Below, in pieces: positions 8,869-17,740 of a DNA stretch of 64,000 nucleotides. The stretch's first letter is position 1, and every line of letters starts with the position of its first letter. Origin of the DNA: Chryseobacterium sp. ISL-6 (GTDB taxonomy: Bacteria; Bacteroidota; Bacteroidia; Flavobacteriales; Weeksellaceae); contig NZ_JAGGPT010000006.1 of NCBI RefSeq assembly GCF_018613715.1, positions 434,001 to 498,000 on the forward strand, in the 5' to 3' direction. The position numbers were made by a program, and so were the translations under genes. Under the pieces are notes generated by a model, which made no database searches, was not told the origin of the DNA, and saw only the letters and a program-made list of their open reading frames with translations.

Positions 8869-10129
8869 TGAATTCGTTGTTTGGTTGTTCAACTAATATT
8901 TCGTGCATTAATTTACTAATTTCTTCGGCTTTCCAAGGGTTGTCTATGATGTATTTTGCAAAACGGCTGGTAATTTTCTGGATCATCTTCTCAGAAAGTG
9001 CCATATCGTCTATATTGATGTATTTATTTTTTCTGTAGAACTGGTGCATCTCATTACGTTCCATATTTTTTAAAACCGCTTTGAAATGATGAATATTAGG
9101 AGCTAGTTTTCTCTTTTTCTCCCATTCAAGAAAATCTTTTGCCATTTCCTTGATGATAAGTTCTGCTTTAGGAATTTCTTTTTCCCTTTGTTGAATCGTC
9201 TCCTGGATCTGCTTTGAAAGCTCATCCACATCAATTAATGTTACATTTTTATTATTGGTAACATCTTTCTCAACGTTATGGGGAATAGAAAGATCGATGA
9301 CCAAGGTTTCTTTTCCGTTTGGAAAATGAGAAGCATTCACAATAGGATGTTTTGCTCCAGTTGCAACGATCAGGATATCTGTGCTTTTCAGCTCCTTGTC
9401 AAAGTCAGCATAATCAACATGAGGGATATTATATTTCTCAGAAATTTTCTCGGCCTTCTCTTGAGTTCTGTTGGTGATCTTTATTTTTGGCTGATAAACA
9501 TGTTTTACCAAATTCTCAACCGTATTTTGTCCAATTTCTCCTACTCCTAAAAGTAAGATATTCTTTTCGGTAATCCTTTTCTGATTATTTAAAATATAAT
9601 GAACTGCGGCATAAGAAACCGAAGCTGCACCATTGGAGATCCCAGTCTCATTTTTAATTCTCTTTGAAATCTGAATAGCAGAATTAATAGCTCTTTCCAA
9701 ATAGGGGTTAGAGTTTTGTCTTTCCTTTTTAAAACGGCTATATGCCTTTTTAATTTGTCCAATAATTTCAAAATCTCCAATAATCTGGCTTTCAAGACCA
9801 GCAGCCACTCTGAAAAGATGTGTTAAAGCCTCTTCTTTGGTTAGGATATTGGCAAATAATAGGAAATCAGTGATATTAACACCAATCGTTTTGCAATATT
9901 CCTCAGCTACTAAAAGATAATTGGATGTAGTAGTGTAAATTTCGGTTCTGTTACAAGTTGAAACCACAAAAGCATCCCCTAAATTTTCATCATGAATTCG
10001 GGTAACGAAATTTTTTATGTTTTCATCAAAAAATGCAAACTTTCCCCGTGTTTCTCCATCAGCTTTTTCGTAGCTTATGGAGAGTACCGCGAAATTTGAA
10101 GTTTGATGTATATGAGAGTAGTGTAACAT
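8855..10129 (-). CDS. hemA: glutamyl-tRNA reductase
   Basis: First committed enzyme of the C5 heme pathway; reduces glutamyl-tRNA to glutamate-1-semialdehyde. Visible are the catalytic Cys in VSTCNRTEIY, the Rossmann region LLLGVGEIGQNTVENL and a C-terminal helical dimerisation domain. The frame is open up to a TTG at 10141, but the first ATG at 10129 is better: a TAnnTTTG box covers 10139-10146, so the TTG would fall inside the promoter. This leaves only nine bases between box and ATG, giving a very short or absent leader. It is the first gene of the hemACDE unit. Confidence 0.95.
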   Translation of the reverse strand: MLHYSHIHQTSNFAVLSISYEKADGETRGKFAFFDENIKNFVTRIHDENLGDAFVVSTCNRTEIYTTTSNYLLVAEEYCKTIGVNITDFLLFANILTKEEALTHLFRVAAGLESQIIGDFEIIGQIKKAYSRFKKERQNSNPYLERAINSAIQISKRIKNETGISNGAASVSYAAVHYILNNQKRITEKNILLLGVGEIGQNTVENLVKHVYQPKIKITNRTQEKAEKISEKYNIPHVDYADFDKELKSTDILIVATGAKHPIVNASHFPNGKETLVIDLSIPHNVEKDVTNNKNVTLIDVDELSKQIQETIQQREKEIPKAELIIKEMAKDFLEWEKKRKLAPNIHHFKAVLKNMERNEMHQFYRKNKYINIDDMALSEKMIQKITSRFAKYIIDNPWKAEEISKLMHEILVEQPNNEFNEKH

Positions 10130-10138
10130 ATCCGGCGA

Positions 10139-10146
10139 CAAATTTA
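10139..10146 (-). promoter_or_regulatory. -7 box for the heme operon
   Basis: Minus-strand TAAATTTG matches TAnnTTTG and lies nine bases before the hemA ATG. It decides the hemA start and implies a nearly leaderless mRNA. Confidence 0.55.
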
Positions 10147-10339
10147 CGTTTTTTTTAATTAAAGACTTTCTGAAATTGTGTATGATAATTATCGTAAAAA
10201 ACTATAAATCCGTTGCTGTTCCGACTTTGAATTTAATATTATAAGAAATTAAATTGACCGTTAATAAATAATTTCAAATTTTAATAAAATTTTAACCAAA
10301 TTATATGCTTATCAAATTTCATTGGTAGTGTTTAATTTA

Positions 10340-10347
10340 TATCTTTG
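10340..10347 (+). promoter_or_regulatory. -7 box for the mreB-rodA operon
   Basis: TATCTTTG matches TAnnTTTG and lies 23 bases upstream of the mreB ATG at 10371. The 200-base AT-rich gap to hemA is otherwise featureless. Confidence 0.6.
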
Positions 10348-10370
10348 TAAACTTAAATCAGAAGAAAAAT

Positions 10371-11396
10371 ATGAGTTTATTCGATATGTTTACGCAAGAA
10401 ATTGCGATAGACTTGGGAACTGCTAACACACTTATCATCCATAATAATAAAATTGTTATAGACCAGCCGTCAATTGTTGCAATTGAACGATCTACTGGCA
10501 GGCCGATAGCTGTGGGTGAACAGGCTAAACATATGCAGGGGAAAACTCATGAAGATATCAAAACCATCCGTCCTTTGAAAGACGGGGTAATTGCAGATTT
10601 TCATGCTTCTGAACACATGATCAAAGAATTTATCAAAAAAATTCCTGGAATCAAAGGTAAATTTATCCAACCCGCTTTAAGAATCGTAATCTGTATCCCT
10701 TCAGGAATTACCGAAGTGGAAAAAAGAGCAGTAAGAGATTCTGCACAAAAGGTGAATGCTAAAGAGGTTAGGCTTATTTATGAGCCAATGGCAGCAGCAA
10801 TAGGAGTTGGAATTGATGTTCAGAAACCTGAGGGGAATATGATCATTGATATAGGTGGGGGTACTACTGAAATTGCAGTTGTAGCTTTAGGAGGTATCGT
10901 TTGTGATAAATCTGTAAAAATTGCAGGTGATGTATTTACAAATGATATTGCTTATTTCCTGAGAACACATCATAATCTTTACATTGGTGAAAGAACTGCT
11001 GAGAGAGTGAAAATTGAAGTAGGATCGGCTGTTGAAGATCTGGATGTTGATATTGAAGATATCCCGGTACAAGGTAGAGACCTTATTACTGGTAAGCCTA
11101 AAGAAATTATGGTAGGTTACAAAGAAATTGCCCGTGCATTAGATAAATCTATTATCAGAATTGAAGATGCTGTAATGGAAACTCTTTCTTTAACGCCTCC
11201 TGAATTGGCTGCTGATATTTATAAAACAGGTATTTATCTTGCTGGAGGTGGTGCATTGTTAAGAGGTCTGGCAGACAGATTACACAAGAAGACAGGTCTT
11301 CCTGTTTTTGTAGCTGAGGACCCGTTGAGAGCGGTAGTTCGTGGGACAGGGATTGCACTTAAGAATATGGATAAATTCAATTTCTTAATCAAATAA
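10371..11396 (+). CDS. mreB: rod shape-determining protein MreB
   Basis: Actin-like ATPase that forms membrane-associated filaments and directs lateral wall synthesis. The 341-residue length is standard. Motifs include the phosphate-1 loop EIAIDLGTANTLI, the GEQAKHMQGKTHEDIKTIRPLKDGVIADF block, EPMAAAIGVG, the phosphate-2 motif MIIDIGGGTTEIAV and LAGGGALLRGL. It is the first gene of the mreB-mreC-mreD-mrdA-rodA elongasome operon. Confidence 0.98.
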   Translation: MSLFDMFTQEIAIDLGTANTLIIHNNKIVIDQPSIVAIERSTGRPIAVGEQAKHMQGKTHEDIKTIRPLKDGVIADFHASEHMIKEFIKKIPGIKGKFIQPALRIVICIPSGITEVEKRAVRDSAQKVNAKEVRLIYEPMAAAIGVGIDVQKPEGNMIIDIGGGTTEIAVVALGGIVCDKSVKIAGDVFTNDIAYFLRTHHNLYIGERTAERVKIEVGSAVEDLDVDIEDIPVQGRDLITGKPKEIMVGYKEIARALDKSIIRIEDAVMETLSLTPPELAADIYKTGIYLAGGGALLRGLADRLHKKTGLPVFVAEDPLRAVVRGTGIALKNMDKFNFLIK

Positions 11397-11422
11397 TTTT
11401 AACTTTTTACGATACTATCTGA

Positions 11423-12277
11423 ATGGGATTTTTGCTGAGATTATTTTCGAAGAACGCTCTTTTTGTCTTCTTTATTTTCTTGCAAATTATTGCTCTGGTT
11501 CTTATATTCTCCAAAAATGCCATGCAGAAATCCTGGATCGCTGGTCAATCGGCCGCTTTAAATTCTTGGGTTTCAGGGTATATTGATGAGGGAGTTTCTT
11601 ACTTGAAGCTGAAGCAGATCAACGAAGATCTTGTTGCTCAGAATAAAGCATTAATGATTGAACTGTATGGAAAAGATGGCGCAAAAAAACCTGTTTTTAG
11701 AAAAGTTCATGATACTTTAGGAGGTGGGCAGATCTATACATTTGTGGATGGCGAAATCGTTTTCAACAGTATAAACAGAAGAAATAATTATTTTACGATC
11801 AACCGGGGTCGAAGAGATGGTGTATTTCCTCAAATGGGAGTTATGGCGCCAAAAGGAGTAGCCGGAATCGTTATTAATTCTACAGATAGCTATGCGTTAG
11901 TTCAGTCGGTGTTAAGTGTAAACCGGATCAGAATCAATGCTGCTTTAAAAAAATCAGGATATTTTGGGACATTAACATGGAGTGGTGATAACTCCAGAGT
12001 TATGCATTTATCAGACGTTCCCAAATATGTTGCCTTGAAAATCGGAGACACCATTGTTACTGATGGTAAATCTGCAATTTTTCCGAAAGGTGTTATGATT
12101 GGTACTATTGCGGGATACTCCGTAGATAATAAAACAGGGTTTTGGGACATTTCAGTAGAACTAAGCGAGAAGATGGGTTCTTTAAGTAAAGTATTTGTTG
12201 TAAAAAGTCTGAAGAAAGCTGAGGTTCAAAAGATTCAAGATACATTACAGGCAGTAATAAAAAAGGAAAATGATTAG
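11423..12277 (+). CDS. mreC: rod shape-determining protein MreC
   Basis: Bitopic periplasmic scaffold of the elongasome that links MreB to PBP2 and RodA. The 284-residue protein has one N-terminal membrane segment (residues about 12-30), a short coiled-coil stretch (YLKLKQINEDLVAQNKALM) and a beta-rich periplasmic domain with NYFTINRGRRDGVFPQMGVM and GTLTWSGD typical of MreC. It overlaps mreD by 8 bases. Confidence 0.95.
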   Translation: MGFLLRLFSKNALFVFFIFLQIIALVLIFSKNAMQKSWIAGQSAALNSWVSGYIDEGVSYLKLKQINEDLVAQNKALMIELYGKDGAKKPVFRKVHDTLGGGQIYTFVDGEIVFNSINRRNNYFTINRGRRDGVFPQMGVMAPKGVAGIVINSTDSYALVQSVLSVNRIRINAALKKSGYFGTLTWSGDNSRVMHLSDVPKYVALKIGDTIVTDGKSAIFPKGVMIGTIAGYSVDNKTGFWDISVELSEKMGSLSKVFVVKSLKKAEVQKIQDTLQAVIKKEND

Positions 12278-12776
12278 CAGAACACTATTTACGGATATTT
12301 TAATCATGATTTTTCTTGTTGCATTACAGATTTTTGTTTTGAACAGGATCACGCTGTTCGGAAAATACACTCCGGTGTTATATCCTGTATTTGTCATGTT
12401 TTATCCTTTCTTTAGAAATAAATTTCAATTTTTAGCATTAAGTTTTTTAATAGGTCTTTCTATAGATGCTTTCTTATATTCGTGGGGAATCAATGCCCTT
12501 GCAACTACACTCATCGCGTATTTCAGAACATTGATTTTTAGGACGTCTACCGACACGTCCACTGACTTCTTTTCATTTCAATCCCTTCAGTGGGGTCAGT
12601 TCTTACTGTTTCTTTTTTCAAGTATTTTCTTGCATCAGCTTTTAGTACAGTATATTGAGTTCTTTAAGTTCAGCAGGTTTTTTGAAATATTATTTAATGT
12701 GTTGGTAACAAGTGTAATTTCCTTTATATTTATAGTTATTTACGCATTAATATTTAAAATCAAACAAAAAGTTTGA
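12270..12776 (+). CDS. mreD: rod shape-determining protein MreD
   Basis: Small polytopic inner-membrane protein of the elongasome. The 168 residues are almost entirely hydrophobic, with about five predicted membrane helices (for example IFLVALQIFVLNRITLFG and FLALSFLIGLSIDAFLYSWG). Sequence alone is weakly diagnostic, but the position between mreC and the PBP2 gene makes it secure. Its TGA stop overlaps the TTG start of the next gene. Confidence 0.93.
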   Translation: MISRTLFTDILIMIFLVALQIFVLNRITLFGKYTPVLYPVFVMFYPFFRNKFQFLALSFLIGLSIDAFLYSWGINALATTLIAYFRTLIFRTSTDTSTDFFSFQSLQWGQFLLFLFSSIFLHQLLVQYIEFFKFSRFFEILFNVLVTSVISFIFIVIYALIFKIKQKV

Positions 12777-14803
12777 ACACACGCTATTTAAAAATCTTTG
12801 CCGTTGTTGCCGTTATTGCCCTGATCTTTGTGGCAAGGCTTGCTTATTTACAACTATTTACAGACCGGTATGCTTTGAATGCAGCCAATACATCTATTAA
12901 AATAGAATACGTTATCCCACAGAGAGGGGTGATTTTTGATAGGAATGGTAAAATTATGGTAGGCAATCAGCCTGCCTATGAGATTTCTTTTACTCAGGCT
13001 TTAATGAAGCCTGATTTCGATACTTTGGGATTCTGTAATTTAATGAAGATCAGTAAGTCTGATTTTATTAAGAAGATCAATTCAATAACCAAAGAGAAAT
13101 ATTATTCCAAGCTGACACCGATGACTTTTATCAAAGATCTCAGCAGAGAAGATATTGCCAGGGTTCAGGAAATTATATTTAAATATCCTGCGTTTAGTAT
13201 CGTTTCAAGACCTCAGCGTCAATATGAAGTTTCCACTTCCGGAAACCTTCTGGGATATACCAGTGAAGTCAATGAAAGGGATATTAAAAAAGATTCTGTT
13301 TATTATCTTCCTGGAGATTTCATTGGAAAAACCGGTGTTGAAAAATCATATGAAAAAGAGCTTCGCGGAGTAAAGGGGATGAAATATATCCAAAAGGATA
13401 TCAGACTCCGAAACATAGGCTCATATAAAAATGGAGCACTGGATAAAGATGTAATTACAGGAAAGGATATTACCTTAACCATCGATTATGATCTTCAGAG
13501 AATGGCCGAAGAAATGATGGTTAACAAACATGGGGCAATTGTCGCCTTAGACCCTAATAATGGTGAGGTTCTAGTTGCTGCAACTGGTCCGGATATTGAT
13601 CCTAATCTTTTTACAGGGCCCTCCAAATCAAAAAATCTATACGCTTTATCAAAAGATACACTTTACGAAAATAAACCCACATTTGATCGCTCTTTACAAG
13701 CCGGTTATCCACCAGGGTCTACTTTTAAACTGCTTACTGCCTTATCTGCAATGCAGATGGGGGTAATGGATGAAAATACAATCTTTCCTTGTGGAGGAGG
13801 ATTTAATTATAGAGGATTAAGGATAAAAGGCCACGGTGGTGCAATTCCTTTGATCCCTTCAATTCAGGTTTCCAGTAACTGTTATTTCTCCTATGCATTT
13901 TTGGCTATTGTTAATAAATATCCTGGAAATCCTTCAAAAGGAGTTGATGAGTGGAAGGCCATTATGAGTAGCTTCGGAGTTGGAGAATTTTTAAATAATG
14001 ATTTTGCCGTAGGAGCAAAAGGAAGGATTCCTTCTGGAGAATTTTATGAAAAAAGAATGAAGAACATTCTTAAAGCTAGTGGTTCTAAAAAAGACTATAA
14101 AAACTGGGATGTTTTAGCAACTGGTGCAGTTTTCAATGGGATGGGACAAGGTGATGTTATGGTTACTCCTCTTCAATTGGCAAATTATGTTGGAGCTATT
14201 GCTAATAAAGGATGGTACTATACACCGCATATTGTAAAATCCATTGACGGGAAGCCCAATCCTGATCCTAGATTTAAAAAGAAACATAAAACTTTAGTTG
14301 ATCCTAAACACTTTGGTCCAGTTCTAAAAGGAATGGAGGCTGTAGTTTTAAATGGTACAGCAAGGGGATTAAAATCAAACGATTTTACCCAATTAGCAAA
14401 AACAGGAACAGCACAGGTTCCTCAGGGTAAGGACAATTCTATTTTTGTATTGATTGCTCCTGCAGATAAGCCTAAAATTGTTGTAGTTGCGGTAATGGAA
14501 CATGCCGGATTTGGAGCAACATGGGCAGGGCCAGCCAGTACTGTAATCGCAGAAAAATATATTACCGGTGATCTGAAAAGGGAGAATCTTTATAAAAAGA
14601 TGACCTCAGCCAGTTTTATGCCTGAATATAAAAGACAATGGATTGTTGATTTAAAACGTAAAGGTTTATATAAAGATCCAAAACTGGATTCTGTGAAGCT
14701 TAAGAAAATACAAGACAGCTTAGATTTTATCAAAAAGCAAAAAGAAAAATTGCAGAAGCAGATAGACGCAGAAACTCAAACTAAAAAAACCAAAGAGCAA
14801 TGA
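12773..14803 (+). CDS. mrdA: penicillin-binding protein 2 (peptidoglycan D,D-transpeptidase)
   Basis: Elongation-specific class B PBP that cross-links peptidoglycan with RodA. It has an N-terminal membrane anchor (about residues 6-26), the dimerisation region beginning QRGVIFDRNGK, and a transpeptidase domain with nucleophile Ser316 in PPGSTFKL, the SxN motif in VSSNCYF and KTGTAQ at 543-548. The 676 residues include a basic, Gln/Lys-rich C-terminal tail beyond the catalytic domain. It starts at TTG overlapping the mreD stop as TTGA, and its stop overlaps the rodA start as ATGA, indicating translational coupling. Confidence 0.96.
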   Translation: MNTRYLKIFAVVAVIALIFVARLAYLQLFTDRYALNAANTSIKIEYVIPQRGVIFDRNGKIMVGNQPAYEISFTQALMKPDFDTLGFCNLMKISKSDFIKKINSITKEKYYSKLTPMTFIKDLSREDIARVQEIIFKYPAFSIVSRPQRQYEVSTSGNLLGYTSEVNERDIKKDSVYYLPGDFIGKTGVEKSYEKELRGVKGMKYIQKDIRLRNIGSYKNGALDKDVITGKDITLTIDYDLQRMAEEMMVNKHGAIVALDPNNGEVLVAATGPDIDPNLFTGPSKSKNLYALSKDTLYENKPTFDRSLQAGYPPGSTFKLLTALSAMQMGVMDENTIFPCGGGFNYRGLRIKGHGGAIPLIPSIQVSSNCYFSYAFLAIVNKYPGNPSKGVDEWKAIMSSFGVGEFLNNDFAVGAKGRIPSGEFYEKRMKNILKASGSKKDYKNWDVLATGAVFNGMGQGDVMVTPLQLANYVGAIANKGWYYTPHIVKSIDGKPNPDPRFKKKHKTLVDPKHFGPVLKGMEAVVLNGTARGLKSNDFTQLAKTGTAQVPQGKDNSIFVLIAPADKPKIVVVAVMEHAGFGATWAGPASTVIAEKYITGDLKRENLYKKMTSASFMPEYKRQWIVDLKRKGLYKDPKLDSVKLKKIQDSLDFIKKQKEKLQKQIDAETQTKKTKEQ

Positions 14804-16029
14804 AATGGACAGAAGGATTAGATAAATTAGGTCTGGGTCTGTATTTCTTGCTTTGCATTTTTGCAATAGCAAATATCTACAGTGTTGAGCCTGCCAGTGG
14901 AACCAGACAGGCTGTTTGGTTTGGAGTATCTGTTTTTGTTGGTTTAATTATTTTCTTTACCCGGACTAAGTTCTTTGAAAACATGGCTGGGATCATCTAT
15001 ATTATTGGAGTTCTATTACTGATCGGCTTATTTCCTTTTGGAAAAGAAGTATTGGGACAGAAGAACTGGTATAAATTTGGACCTTTAAGTTTACAGCCGG
15101 TTGAATTTGCCAAATTAGGAACAGCATTAATGCTGGCTAATTATGTGTCAGGACCCGATTTTAATTTAAGTAATAAAAAGTCTCTCCTAACGTCTTTAGC
15201 AATTGTAGGAATCCCTGCAGTAGTGGTATTGGCAATTCCGGATGTTGGGTCATTGCTTGTTTTCGTGGCTTTTTTTATCGCTTTATATAGAGAAGGATTA
15301 AGTGGATTATTATTTGGAATTGGATTTCTATTTGCTTCGGTTTTCTTAGTTTCATTAGCCGTAAATCCTATTTACGTCACTATTGCTATTTTGATAATTG
15401 CTGGAATTTTAATAGCCCTGAACTATTATAAAATGTCCTGGGATGTTATTTCGATTTCGAGTATTGCGGGATCCATTATCCTGCTTTGTGGTTTGGCTTT
15501 TGCAACACCATACGTTTTAGAAAAACTGCCTAAACACCAAAGGGAAAGAATTGAGGTTCTCTATAAAGGTGAAAAAGCTTTTAGAGATACTTCGGGATAT
15601 AACCTTCTTTATTCTAAAACGGCAATTGGTTCTGGAGGACTTTTGGGAAAGGGATATCGTGAAGGATCTGTAACTCAGGGGAAGTTTGTGCCTGAACAAA
15701 GTACCGATTACATTTTCTGTACAGTTGGTGAAGAATGGGGTTTTGTAGGAAGTGCAGGTCTGGTTTTGTGTTATATGCTCTATATAGGGAGAATTTATTA
15801 TCTCGCAGAAAAGCAGAAATCTACTTTTAACAGGGTATTTGGTTATTGCTTTGCCTCGATCCTGCTGATGCACTTTTCAATCAATTTAGGGATGGTTATG
15901 GGGCTTTTTCCAACTGTTGGGATTCCATTGCCTTACTTTAGTTATGGAGGAAGTTCATTGTTGGCCTTTTCTACCATGACTTTTATCTTTTTTAAACTAA
16001 ATTATTCTGATAAGAATAGCTTGGTTTAA
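14800..16029 (+). CDS. rodA: RodA, SEDS-family peptidoglycan glycosyltransferase
   Basis: Polymerises lipid II during cell elongation, working with PBP2. The 409-residue protein has about ten membrane helices and SEDS signatures such as KFGPLSLQPVEFAKLGTALMLA, IPDVGSLLVF, FVPEQSTDYIFCTVGEEWGFVG and the C-terminal PTVGIPLPYFSYGGSSLLA. It overlaps the PBP2 gene by 4 bases and ends the mreB operon. The predicted large periplasmic loop (LEKLPKHQRERIEVLYKG) is at the expected place. Confidence 0.97.
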   Translation: MKWTEGLDKLGLGLYFLLCIFAIANIYSVEPASGTRQAVWFGVSVFVGLIIFFTRTKFFENMAGIIYIIGVLLLIGLFPFGKEVLGQKNWYKFGPLSLQPVEFAKLGTALMLANYVSGPDFNLSNKKSLLTSLAIVGIPAVVVLAIPDVGSLLVFVAFFIALYREGLSGLLFGIGFLFASVFLVSLAVNPIYVTIAILIIAGILIALNYYKMSWDVISISSIAGSIILLCGLAFATPYVLEKLPKHQRERIEVLYKGEKAFRDTSGYNLLYSKTAIGSGGLLGKGYREGSVTQGKFVPEQSTDYIFCTVGEEWGFVGSAGLVLCYMLYIGRIYYLAEKQKSTFNRVFGYCFASILLMHFSINLGMVMGLFPTVGIPLPYFSYGGSSLLAFSTMTFIFFKLNYSDKNSLV

Positions 16030-16064
16030 ATCTTATCATTACCAAGAATTACTTAAAACGGCTT

Positions 16065-16646
16065 ATGAAGGAAGCATATATTTCAGACCAAAGTTTTGAT
16101 GCTATAAATTTTGGGCAGTCTCCCTTGGAAAAAGGAGAATATGAAAACTGTATTTTCAGCAATTGTAATTTTGAATATGCAGATCTTTCAGAATTTAGAT
16201 TTACAGATTGTGAATTTATTGGATGTAATATGAGTATGGCCAAGCTGGTTTCAACAGCATTTAGAGACGTATATTTTAAAGACAGTAAAATGTTCGGATT
16301 ACAGTTTAACGATTGTAATGAATTTGGACTTTCTTTTAGATTTGAAGGTTGTTCTCTGAATAACTCTACATTTTATAAAACCTCCTTAAAGAAAACCTCT
16401 TTTAAAAATTCAAAGCTTATTGAGGTAGATTTTGAAGCTTGCGATCTGTCAAATGCATTCTTTATGAATTGTGATTTGTCGGGAGCAATCTTCGAGAATA
16501 CAAACCTTGAGAAGGTTGATTTTAGGAGCTCTTTTAATTATACGATCAATCCTGAATCCAACAGGCTTAAAAAGGCGAAATTTTCACTTTCTGAAGTTCA
16601 TGGTCTCTTATATAAATTAGATATAGAGATCGAAAGGAATAGCTAG
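16065..16646 (+). CDS. pentapeptide-repeat protein
   Basis: A 193-residue protein built mainly of A(D/N)LXX-type five-residue repeats, for example CIFSNCNFEYADLSEFRFTD and SLKKTSFKNSKLIEVDFEAC, which form a right-handed quadrilateral beta-helix. It has no signal peptide. Some proteins of this family, such as Qnr and MfpA, mimic DNA and protect gyrase; the central non-repeat interruption and the C-terminal tail (FNYTINPESNRLKKAKFSL) resemble that group, but a link to quinolone protection here is inference. It lies 35 bases after rodA, possibly as readthrough. Confidence 0.88.
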   Translation: MKEAYISDQSFDAINFGQSPLEKGEYENCIFSNCNFEYADLSEFRFTDCEFIGCNMSMAKLVSTAFRDVYFKDSKMFGLQFNDCNEFGLSFRFEGCSLNNSTFYKTSLKKTSFKNSKLIEVDFEACDLSNAFFMNCDLSGAIFENTNLEKVDFRSSFNYTINPESNRLKKAKFSLSEVHGLLYKLDIEIERNS

Positions 16647-16673
16647 TTAAGAGCCTTAAATAAAATAAAAGAA

Positions 16674-16701
16674 AAAGCCATCAAATATATTTGATGGCTT
16701 T
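16674..16701. terminator. Bidirectional terminator
   Basis: A perfect 28-base palindrome (arms 16674-16687 and 16688-16701) lies in the gap between the pentapeptide gene and the convergent NlpC/P60 gene. Folding needs a few central bases as loop. It has A residues before and T-rich sequence after it. Confidence 0.8.
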
Positions 16702-16726
16702 CATTATTTAAATCAATTATTTAAAA

Positions 16727-17437
16727 TTAAAAACTTGTCGCTGTTGATGCTGTAGTTGCAGCTAAGTTGTTATATGCATCACCTTCTTCATTGATCACTC
16801 TTTTTGCAAATCTGAATTTCGGACCCCAATAAGAATCATTAAGCGACGAAATCATAACTCCTTTTGAAGTGGCTGCGTGAATAAATTTAATTTCACCATC
16901 TTCAGAAACACTTTCTACAATACCTACGTGAGAAATTCTTCTTCCATGTGAAAAGAAAATCAAATCTCCTTTTTGTAAGTTTTCCTTTTCGATTCTTTCT
17001 CCTTCCTGAGATTGAGAAGCCGCTACTCTTGGTAAACTAAGACCTGCTGCAGCACCGAATACAGAAAGAACGAAAGCTGAACAATCTATACCGTTTCTTG
17101 TTGTTCCTCCATATCTGTAAGGAGTTCCCAGGTACGTTTGAGCTTCGTTAAGGATATTGTCGATTGTTGTATTGTGTTTGATTGCTTTTGCAATCTCAGA
17201 ATTTTTTAAAGTATTTTTTGCGTTGTTTAAAACGGCTGCCTTCTCAGAGATAAAAGAATTGATTAATTGCTTCTTATCCTGCTCCATTTTCTTGGTATCA
17301 ATAGAAGCTAGTTTGGCATCTGTTTTGTATTCTTTAGTGTAAGTTGCTGGTTTTGCAACAACGTAGTTGGTAACGCATGATTGCAATGATACAGTAGAGA
17401 CTAAAGCAACTAAATAAAACAAAACTCTTTTCTTCAT
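16727..17437 (-). CDS. NlpC/P60-family (C40) peptidoglycan hydrolase lipoprotein
   Basis: Predicted gamma-D-glutamyl-diaminopimelate endopeptidase at the cell envelope. It has a lipoprotein signal with lipobox LQSC (Cys21), a variable linker, and a C-terminal NlpC/P60 domain from about residue 95: catalytic Cys in GIDCSAFVLSVFG, His in SHVGIVESV and a third polar residue in FIHAATSKGV. The 236 residues are the usual size. It is monocistronic and convergent with the pentapeptide gene. Confidence 0.93.
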   Translation of the reverse strand: MKKRVLFYLVALVSTVSLQSCVTNYVVAKPATYTKEYKTDAKLASIDTKKMEQDKKQLINSFISEKAAVLNNAKNTLKNSEIAKAIKHNTTIDNILNEAQTYLGTPYRYGGTTRNGIDCSAFVLSVFGAAAGLSLPRVAASQSQEGERIEKENLQKGDLIFFSHGRRISHVGIVESVSEDGEIKFIHAATSKGVMISSLNDSYWGPKFRFAKRVINEEGDAYNNLAATTASTATSF

Positions 17438-17589
17438 ATATATTTGATTATCCGTGTTAAATAAGGAATATTTATTTCTAAAAGCATTACAAAAATAGAG
17501 ATTCCAACTTGAAGAGCTTTGATATGATTAATATCAGGTTCTTACTTTAACACATTTTAACATATTATTTACGTATGTTAAAGAAAAAC

Positions 17590-17626
17590 AAACCGCAACA
17601 TCCCTTTTTTGGTGATACTGCGGTTT
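17590..17626 (-). terminator. Terminator of the efflux operon
   Basis: An 8-bp GC-containing stem (17590-17597 with 17619-17626) with a partly paired 21-base loop. On the minus strand it follows the adaptor gene and the small in-frame ORF and is trailed by T-rich sequence; T residues also follow it on the plus strand. Confidence 0.65.
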
Positions 17627-17632
17627 TTTTTA

Positions 17633-17740
17633 TTAAGATTCTTTAACAAAGTAAATGGTGATTCCTTTGTTATTGGGATTATTTTTGTTTCTAATCAAAA
17701 AATGAATAAAAATTCCTATTAACAGGATATTAAGATTAAT
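17633..17740 (-). other. 35-codon open frame directly after the adaptor stop codon
   Basis: The frame of the adaptor gene remains open for 35 codons after its TAG, until a TAA just before the terminator. The encoded peptide has a hydrophobic stretch (NILLIGIFIHFLI) followed by a polar basic part (RNKNNPNNKGITIYF), resembling a one-helix small membrane protein. There is no ATG; the first codon is ATT. It could be a microprotein with a rare start, readthrough product, degraded remnant or chance. I do not count it as a proven gene. Confidence 0.25.

Noticed and set aside
15517..15873. 118-codon minus-strand ORF inside rodA
   Set aside because: It is antisense to a well-conserved SEDS protein, has no promoter or family resemblance, and its composition is a by-product of the coding strand.
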